Source of the DNA: Myxococcota bacterium | GTDB taxonomy: Bacteria; Myxococcota_A; Polyangia; HGW-17 | Assembly (NCBI GenBank): GCA_018821745.1 | Contig: JAHJLU010000242.1 | Span: 1 to 5,941, forward strand | Direction of reading: 5' to 3' | Length of the DNA stretch: 5,941 bases | The notes under the pieces: model-generated | What the model was told of the DNA's origin: nothing | The model's input: only the letters and a program-made list of their open reading frames with translations | Database searches by the model: none | Program-made: the position numbers and the translations under genes | Part shown: positions 1 to 4,194 of the stretch, piece after piece | Numbering within the stretch: the stretch's first letter is position 1 | Layout of the letters: each line of letters opens with the position of its first letter

Positions 1-1063
1 CACTCCAGGTAACGACCCGCAGGTTGTGTCCCTTCTGGCCCAGGCGCGCGCGCAACACGTTCGCAACAATATCCGCATCGTCCATATTTGTCAGGCGCAT
101 CTCCAGACCGAAGATGTTTTCCGCACCGTCGGGGACCATGGGGTTGAAGTGCCGGGTCACCTTGAGGTGTGCGTAGGCCAGTTTCTGATCATACTCTTCG
201 AACCCGGCATAAAAGATCCCCACGACGCAGAACTCTATCTCACGGACCTTGGGGGCTGTGTTATCACTGCCGTGGCTCAGGGAGAACTGGGACAGCGGGG
301 AGATGATTGTGAGGGAATCACCCCGGGAGACTTTGAGTTTTTTTGCGAGGCCCTTGCCGAGGATTATCCCGGGCCACTTGTTGTCGGCACGCTGGCAGGG
401 ATTCTCCCGGTTTTTTTTTCCGGTGGCGCTGATTTTTTTTGTCTCTTCCGAGTCGTCTTCCGGTGGGATCTCACGGTCCGGTGAGTAGTCGGCGTTTTTG
501 TCCAGATCGGAGATGGAACCGGAGAGGAGCTGCTTGGGCAAATCCAGGACCCGCTTTGCAACCGCCGGTCGGATCCCCTTGACCAGTATACCGGAATGCT
601 TCTCCCCTTTGATGGCAAGCATTTCATTGAGGTTAAAGGGGGCCGCTTCTTCGACCTGGGAGAGGCTTCTTGAAATAGCGAGCGGCTCTTTGTAGTTATT
701 GAAGGGCGTCCCATAGGTCATAATCAGAATGTGACCATTCACCCCCAGAATTTTTTCTTTGAACTCCCGCTGAAATCCCGATGAAACACACCACACAATG
801 GTGATGACCATGGTCCCGATCAGGACGCTGGCAATTGAGATGGTGGTGAAGACAGAGAAGAAAAACAGCAGCGCCAGGGTAAGGGTGATGAGTGCCCCGA
901 TGGAGAAAAGGATGACTCCGGAGAACTGAAACGTCTTGGGTGCCAGCCAGAACAGGAGGAGTCCTGCGAGACAAACAGCCAGGGAAAAGGGGAGCAGCCG
1001 TTTGATAACGGGGTGTTTTTGCGGATTATAGAGGTATCGCCAGGCGGAGAAAAATTCAAACAT
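1..1063 (-). CDS. LolC/LolE-family lipoprotein-releasing ABC transporter permease, N-terminal part (cut by left edge)
   Basis: The frame is open from the ATG at 1063 to the window edge: 354 residues with no stop. The family works with the LolD ATPase to extract lipoproteins from the inner membrane and pass them to LolA. Family hallmarks are the N-terminal AWRYL (7-11), the end of the first conserved membrane helix followed by SSGFQREFKEKILGVNGHI (94-111), then periplasmic core motifs PGIILGKGLAKKLKVSRGD (231-249) and VVGIFYAGFEEYDQKLAYAHL (280-300). The three C-terminal membrane helices lie off the window. Two things are unusual. About 50 residues (18-70) form two extra hydrophobic segments before the usual first helix. 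A charged, low-complexity insert (about 186-228) sits in the periplasmic domain. The gene follows the SPase-like gene by 19 bases without a clear Shine-Dalgarno, so it is probably co-transcribed. MacB-type permeases are a less likely alternative. LolC versus LolE cannot be decided. Confidence 0.88.
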   Translation of the reverse strand, partial: MFEFFSAWRYLYNPQKHPVIKRLLPFSLAVCLAGLLLFWLAPKTFQFSGVILFSIGALITLTLALLFFFSVFTTISIASVLIGTMVITIVWCVSSGFQREFKEKILGVNGHILIMTYGTPFNNYKEPLAISRSLSQVEEAAPFNLNEMLAIKGEKHSGILVKGIRPAVAKRVLDLPKQLLSGSISDLDKNADYSPDREIPPEDDSEETKKISATGKKNRENPCQRADNKWPGIILGKGLAKKLKVSRGDSLTIISPLSQFSLSHGSDNTAPKVREIEFCVVGIFYAGFEEYDQKLAYAHLKVTRHFNPMVPDGAENIFGLEMRLTNMDDADIVANVLRARLGQKGHNLRVVTWS

Positions 1064-1082
1064 GGAAGCGCATCTGTGCCGT

Positions 1083-2195
1083 TCAGTAAATGGGAATAGA
1101 TTTGCCCAGCCGGTGCCACCTGATCCCTTCTTTGGGATGGCTGGACCAAAGAACAGTGAGAGGAATACCATAAATGCTGGAAAGGGAAAAGGTGATCGCT
1201 TTGGTTTCCCTCAGATAATGCCCTACGGATTTCCTTGTGCGGATGTCGGGGAGCAAAAACACTTCCCCGGGGGGGACTGTGAACTGAAGATTCTCAAAGC
1301 CCACAAGCGTTCGCTCTCCCTGTGTGGGGTACGCGACGGTATAGGAAATGCCTCCGCCGGGGTTTTCATCAAAATAACGACAGCGGATGTAGGTGGATCG
1401 CCCCTCGAGCATGACGCAGGGGTCAGGATTGCGGGCAGGCGAAAAGTCAACGAAATCAGTTTGGGAGTTGACCATTATCTGCAAAACTCCATGACCGTCC
1501 ATTTTCAGTGTCACCTTGTCTTTGGCGACGGCGATAATCCGGACAAGAGTGGGGGTGCCTTCATCGTTGAGTGCGACCAGAGCTCCCCGCCTGAAGGCCT
1601 TCGATATGGTGTTCAGCGTATACCCGGTGATGGATCTGTTCCGTAAAACGATGATGGTGTCCCCGGGCTCCGTGACAATGGTCGAGGATGAATGTTCGAT
1701 GGTTATGACCGAAAACTTCAAGTGGAAGATGACGAGGGTGAACAGCGAAATGACACCAAAGGCCACGAGCCATTTCTTGTGCAGCGGAGCGGGTTGCTTT
1801 TTGCCCCCCAGAAAGTATGAGTCGATCATGCAGAGCAGTTTGACCGGGATGCCAAACCAAAAAAGTGGTGTCTGAAAGAGTGAATAGTCCAAAAAGAGGG
1901 CATACACGGAGATGAGCGCGAGGGGCCCGGTCATGATCCCCATGAAAAGCGCAAGATAGAGGTATGAAGGAGAGTGGAAGACTACGGCGGCCCCTGCGCC
2001 CAGCAGAGGGGCAATCAGAAAGATAAGTCCCTTGACGCGGTGGCCGCCCTGGACCTGTCCCAGGCCGCTAAAAAGCACTGACAGGCCGATCAGTTTCAGC
2101 CTGTTTGCCATATTCCCCTTCAGTGCATTGGGCGCGCTCCCGGTGTTTTCAGTCTCTTGCACGCCGGATTTTGGTTCCTCGTTTTGTTCATTCAT
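1083..2195 (-). CDS. Polytopic membrane protein with a degenerate signal peptidase I-like (S26) domain
   Basis: 370 residues. A hydrophilic N-terminus (1-30) is followed by four or five hydrophobic segments (about 31-48, 53-71, 77-102, 107-128, 142-159), the first containing a GLGQVQGG turn typical of membrane domains fused to some signal peptidases. The C-terminal part resembles leader peptidase: HSSSTIVTEPGDTIIV (168-183) matches the catalytic Ser region, LVRIIAVAKDKV (217-228) the Lys region, and VPPGEVFLLPDIR (307-319) plus WSSHPKEGIRWHRLG (350-364) the C-terminal boxes. S170 aligns ungapped with the nucleophile (E. coli Ser90), but the Lys145 position is V218 and the conserved GDNR..S.DSR box is altered (320-329). 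Cleavage activity is therefore doubtful. Stop is TGA. An alternative ATG at 2111 (residue 29) has AAGGGG just upstream and would give 342 residues. It lies upstream of the Lol-type permease in the same apparent operon. The fold assignment is fairly secure; the function is unknown. Confidence 0.78.
   Translation of the reverse strand: MNEQNEEPKSGVQETENTGSAPNALKGNMANRLKLIGLSVLFSGLGQVQGGHRVKGLIFLIAPLLGAGAAVVFHSPSYLYLALFMGIMTGPLALISVYALFLDYSLFQTPLFWFGIPVKLLCMIDSYFLGGKKQPAPLHKKWLVAFGVISLFTLVIFHLKFSVITIEHSSSTIVTEPGDTIIVLRNRSITGYTLNTISKAFRRGALVALNDEGTPTLVRIIAVAKDKVTLKMDGHGVLQIMVNSQTDFVDFSPARNPDPCVMLEGRSTYIRCRYFDENPGGGISYTVAYPTQGERTLVGFENLQFTVPPGEVFLLPDIRTRKSVGHYLRETKAITFSLSSIYGIPLTVLWSSHPKEGIRWHRLGKSIPIY
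2115..2120 (-). promoter_or_regulatory. Candidate ribosome binding site for an alternative start of the SPase-like gene
   Basis: AAGGGG stands 3 bases before an in-frame ATG at 2111 (residue 29 of the longer form). The ATG at 2195 has only a weak ACGAGAC. The short form would lose the hydrophilic first 28 residues and begin at the first membrane segment. Confidence 0.35.
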
Positions 2196-2301
2196 GAAGG
2201 TCTCGTTTTCAAAAAACAGGACAATACATCCGGGAAAAACAAATTTCTACCAAATCCGGGGCGAGCGAAGGTGAGGGGAATAACCGAAGGCCGGTCGGGG
2301 A

Positions 2302-2925
2302 CTATTCAATACCAAGTTCTTTGGCCACAAATGATTTCCCTGCGGCCGTGACTTTATACTCTTTTGCATTTTTCCGACCGTTGGAGCGCATGCGCGGGAG
2401 CACATAACCCAGTTCAATCCCTTTGGCGTTGAGGGCTTTGCGCACGTTGCCCGGGAGGACTTTGAACTTGAAGGTGTTACTGAACTCTGAAATTTCCGCT
2501 GGTGAGAGCCATTCCTGGCGTGACCGGAGCATAATATAGAGAACTTTGAGCACCTGGTTGCGGTTAAAGTGTTTTCGAAGGGCTGCGACCGAGATATTTT
2601 CGAGGCTGCCCGGAAGATCCGCGGATATTTTCGTATCCTTTGCAGGAGCTTTGGATTTTGCAGGTTTGGCCACAGCAACCGAGGGCGCTTCAACAGCAAC
2701 AGACTCTACAGCGGGAGTAACCGGCGCTTCTTCCACGGGCATTGATTCAGGAGCGCTGGTGGAGTCGTCGGCCTTTGTGAAGCGCCCCACCTGTTCCCAC
2801 AGGACCGGTCCCCATGTCTCAATGAGTTCATTTGTTTTTGTGATCAGTTTATCCGCTACGTGTCCACCGATGGTGAGGCTGGACTCAAGAACCTGGTCTT
2901 TCAATTCTTTCAGTTTTGAAAACAT
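2302..2925 (-). CDS. Hypothetical protein with C-terminal winged-helix-like domain
   Basis: I do not recognise a named family. The 207-residue product starts at the ATG at 2925, chosen because AGGCGG lies 6 bases upstream; in-frame ATGs at 2958 and 2967 and a TTG at 2997 lack a comparable site. Residues 1-50 form an amphipathic, probably helical segment (MFSKLKELKDQVLESS, then LITKTNELIETWGP). Residues 51-105 are an Ala/Pro/Val/Glu/Lys-rich linker, likely disordered. Residues 118-205 look like a winged helix: NQVLKVLYIMLRSR, then SPAEISEFSN, a recognition-helix candidate LPGNVRKALNAKGIE, and a basic wing (RMRSNGRKNAKEYKVT) followed by a last helix. It could be a DNA-binding regulator or a protein with a nucleoid- or membrane-linked N-terminal helix; these roles are inferred. 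No signal peptide or membrane segment is visible. It sits 87 bases after the DUF4350 gene and probably has its own promoter. Stop is TAG. Confidence 0.75.
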   Translation of the reverse strand: MFSKLKELKDQVLESSLTIGGHVADKLITKTNELIETWGPVLWEQVGRFTKADDSTSAPESMPVEEAPVTPAVESVAVEAPSVAVAKPAKSKAPAKDTKISADLPGSLENISVAALRKHFNRNQVLKVLYIMLRSRQEWLSPAEISEFSNTFKFKVLPGNVRKALNAKGIELGYVLPRMRSNGRKNAKEYKVTAAGKSFVAKELGIE

Positions 2926-2931
2926 GATGCA

Positions 2932-2937
2932 CCGCCT
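2932..2937 (-). promoter_or_regulatory. Ribosome binding site of the winged-helix gene
   Basis: AGGCGG on the minus strand, 6 bases before the ATG at 2925. It decides the start over in-frame upstream ATGs at 2958 and 2967. Confidence 0.6.
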
Positions 2938-2968
2938 TTGATTGGGGAATGAACCCATGTGTTCCATA

Positions 2969-2997
2969 AGAAAAACACAGATAACGCATCGCGTCAA
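2969..2997 (-). promoter_or_regulatory. Possible promoter for the winged-helix gene
   Basis: TTGACG (2997-2992) is a five-of-six match to a sigma-70 -35 box. A 17-base spacer leads to TTTTCT (2974-2969), a poor -10 match. It lies in the 87-base gap after the DUF4350 gene. The -35 is convincing only in isolation. Confidence 0.25.
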
Positions 2998-3012
2998 GAG
3001 ACAAACGGAATA

Positions 3013-4188
3013 CTAAATGCGCTCCAGTATTTTTATGGTTTCTTCTATTTCATCACAGAGCGATTCTACCTTGCCTGGAGACCAATTTCCAGAAAAAGAT
3101 TGATGTTCCTCGGGAAGTTTTGCCAAAACCCGCAGCAGGGAGAGTGTGTTTTTTGCTGTTTGCGCTCCCAATCCGCTCCGAATGTGCTCTTTGAGGCGCC
3201 CGTGATCACTTGATAGAAGCGGATTTATTCCCGTCTGGAGCGACAGTTTGCCATAGAGAATGTCCCGAAGGGAGAGGAGCCGATGCCATTCGCGGTGGTG
3301 GGATGAGACAGACGCATAGATGGGAGGGGCGCTCTGATTCCAAAGTGTCTGTGAGCCTGCAAAGAACAGGATCGCATAGATGAAAGGGATCAGCAGCCCC
3401 AGGGCCAGGAGCCTGTAGCCCATGCGGTTTTTGGACAGGATGGTCTTCGCCTCCCGGACAATCATGGGGACGAAGGATTTGAACCCCACATCGGTCTCAC
3501 TGTCGCCGGGGGAGATTCCCTTTGGCCAGTTGCTGTGAGAAAACTGCCGGCAGATGTGCAGGGTCCTCCCATCCTTGGTCAGGGTTGCCAGGAGGGCAAG
3601 CAGCAGCTTCTCGTTATGCTTCCTTGAGATCATGTCATTGATGAAGAGGGAGGGGTCCGAGAGCAGGAGCAGCTTGCCTGAGCCTATATCCAGAGAGGCA
3701 AGGAGCGCTCTCCTCGAGAGGGGGAACGCGATGAGGGGGGCCTTGGAGATGGAGAAGGAGGCGGGATGGTTTGTCTGTATCTCCTCGATGAGTTCCATGC
3801 CCGGGAGGTCCTCCGTGCTTACCCTCACCGCAACGGGGAAGCGGGTGTCCTCTTCTGCCAGGGGGATTCCAAGGGTCTCAAAGAGCCTGGAACCGTCGCG
3901 GAAATCTTCAGCTACCAGGGCCTTGCCCCCATAATGGAGCCAGGCCGAGAGTTGTTTGGGGGGGATGGGGCTCGAGGGGCTCAGAAAGAGGAGGGAGGTG
4001 GTTTTGGGATCAAGCCGGGCCCAGTCAATATGGGAGAGTGCATACACGGAGTGCCCCTGGGCCTTGGCCAGGTTAATGAACAGACCGATGCCATTGTAGG
4101 TTGTGGCGCTGTCCCCGTAGTGGATTCCCGCTTTTTTGAGGGGAGCAGGTTGAGTCAGCAGGAGGAAAGAAAAGAAATAGACAGGCAT
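3013..4188 (-). CDS. DUF4350 domain-containing membrane protein
   Basis: 391 residues. A short hydrophobic N-terminus (MPVYFFSFLLLTQPAP) looks like a signal peptide or anchor. The DUF4350 alpha/beta region follows: HYGDSATTYNGIGLFINLAK (23-42), LLFLSPSSPIPPKQLSAWLHYGGKALVAEDF (spread over 66-96), and GSGKLLLLSDPSLFINDM (169-186) with a following N-E-K-LLLALL segment, the characteristic 'sDps.f.N' signature. One transmembrane helix lies at about 257-279 and is followed by a cytoplasmic helical tail of about 110 residues. The function of DUF4350 is not established. Family members commonly sit with MoxR ATPase, DUF58 and DUF4129 genes, but none is visible here. It starts 6 bases after the cysteine-rich protein's stop, in the same frame and without a Shine-Dalgarno, which suggests translation by termination and re-initiation. 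Stop is TAG. Confidence 0.82.
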   Translation of the reverse strand: MPVYFFSFLLLTQPAPLKKAGIHYGDSATTYNGIGLFINLAKAQGHSVYALSHIDWARLDPKTTSLLFLSPSSPIPPKQLSAWLHYGGKALVAEDFRDGSRLFETLGIPLAEEDTRFPVAVRVSTEDLPGMELIEEIQTNHPASFSISKAPLIAFPLSRRALLASLDIGSGKLLLLSDPSLFINDMISRKHNEKLLLALLATLTKDGRTLHICRQFSHSNWPKGISPGDSETDVGFKSFVPMIVREAKTILSKNRMGYRLLALGLLIPFIYAILFFAGSQTLWNQSAPPIYASVSSHHREWHRLLSLRDILYGKLSLQTGINPLLSSDHGRLKEHIRSGLGAQTAKNTLSLLRVLAKLPEEHQSFSGNWSPGKVESLCDEIEETIKILERI

Positions 4189-4194
4189 AGAAGA

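Noticed and set aside
26..484. 152-residue plus-strand open frame
   Set aside because: Antisense to the Lol permease, whose family motifs fix the minus-strand frame; no domain is recognisable.
1062..1646. 194-residue plus-strand open frame
   Set aside because: It is wholly antisense to the SPase-like gene, has no recognisable domain and no ribosome binding site, and lies within a gene whose frame is supported by family motifs.
2281..2300. Possible terminator after the winged-helix gene
   Set aside because: Only a four-pair CCGA/TCGG stem with no T-run.
2196..2301. Promoter for the SPase-like gene
   Set aside because: TTGGTA and TGTATT can be paired, but the 19-base spacing and poor matches give no real support.
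2983..2995. Possible terminator hairpin after the DUF4350 gene (GACGC GAT GCGTT)
   Set aside because: The stem is only four or five pairs with one wobble, and the T-run begins several bases later. Too weak to call.
2302..2997. Longer 231-residue version of the winged-helix protein starting at TTG 2997
   Set aside because: The TTG overlaps the -35-like TTGACG and has no ribosome site, and the first 24 residues show no conserved character. ATG 2925 has AGGCGG at proper spacing.
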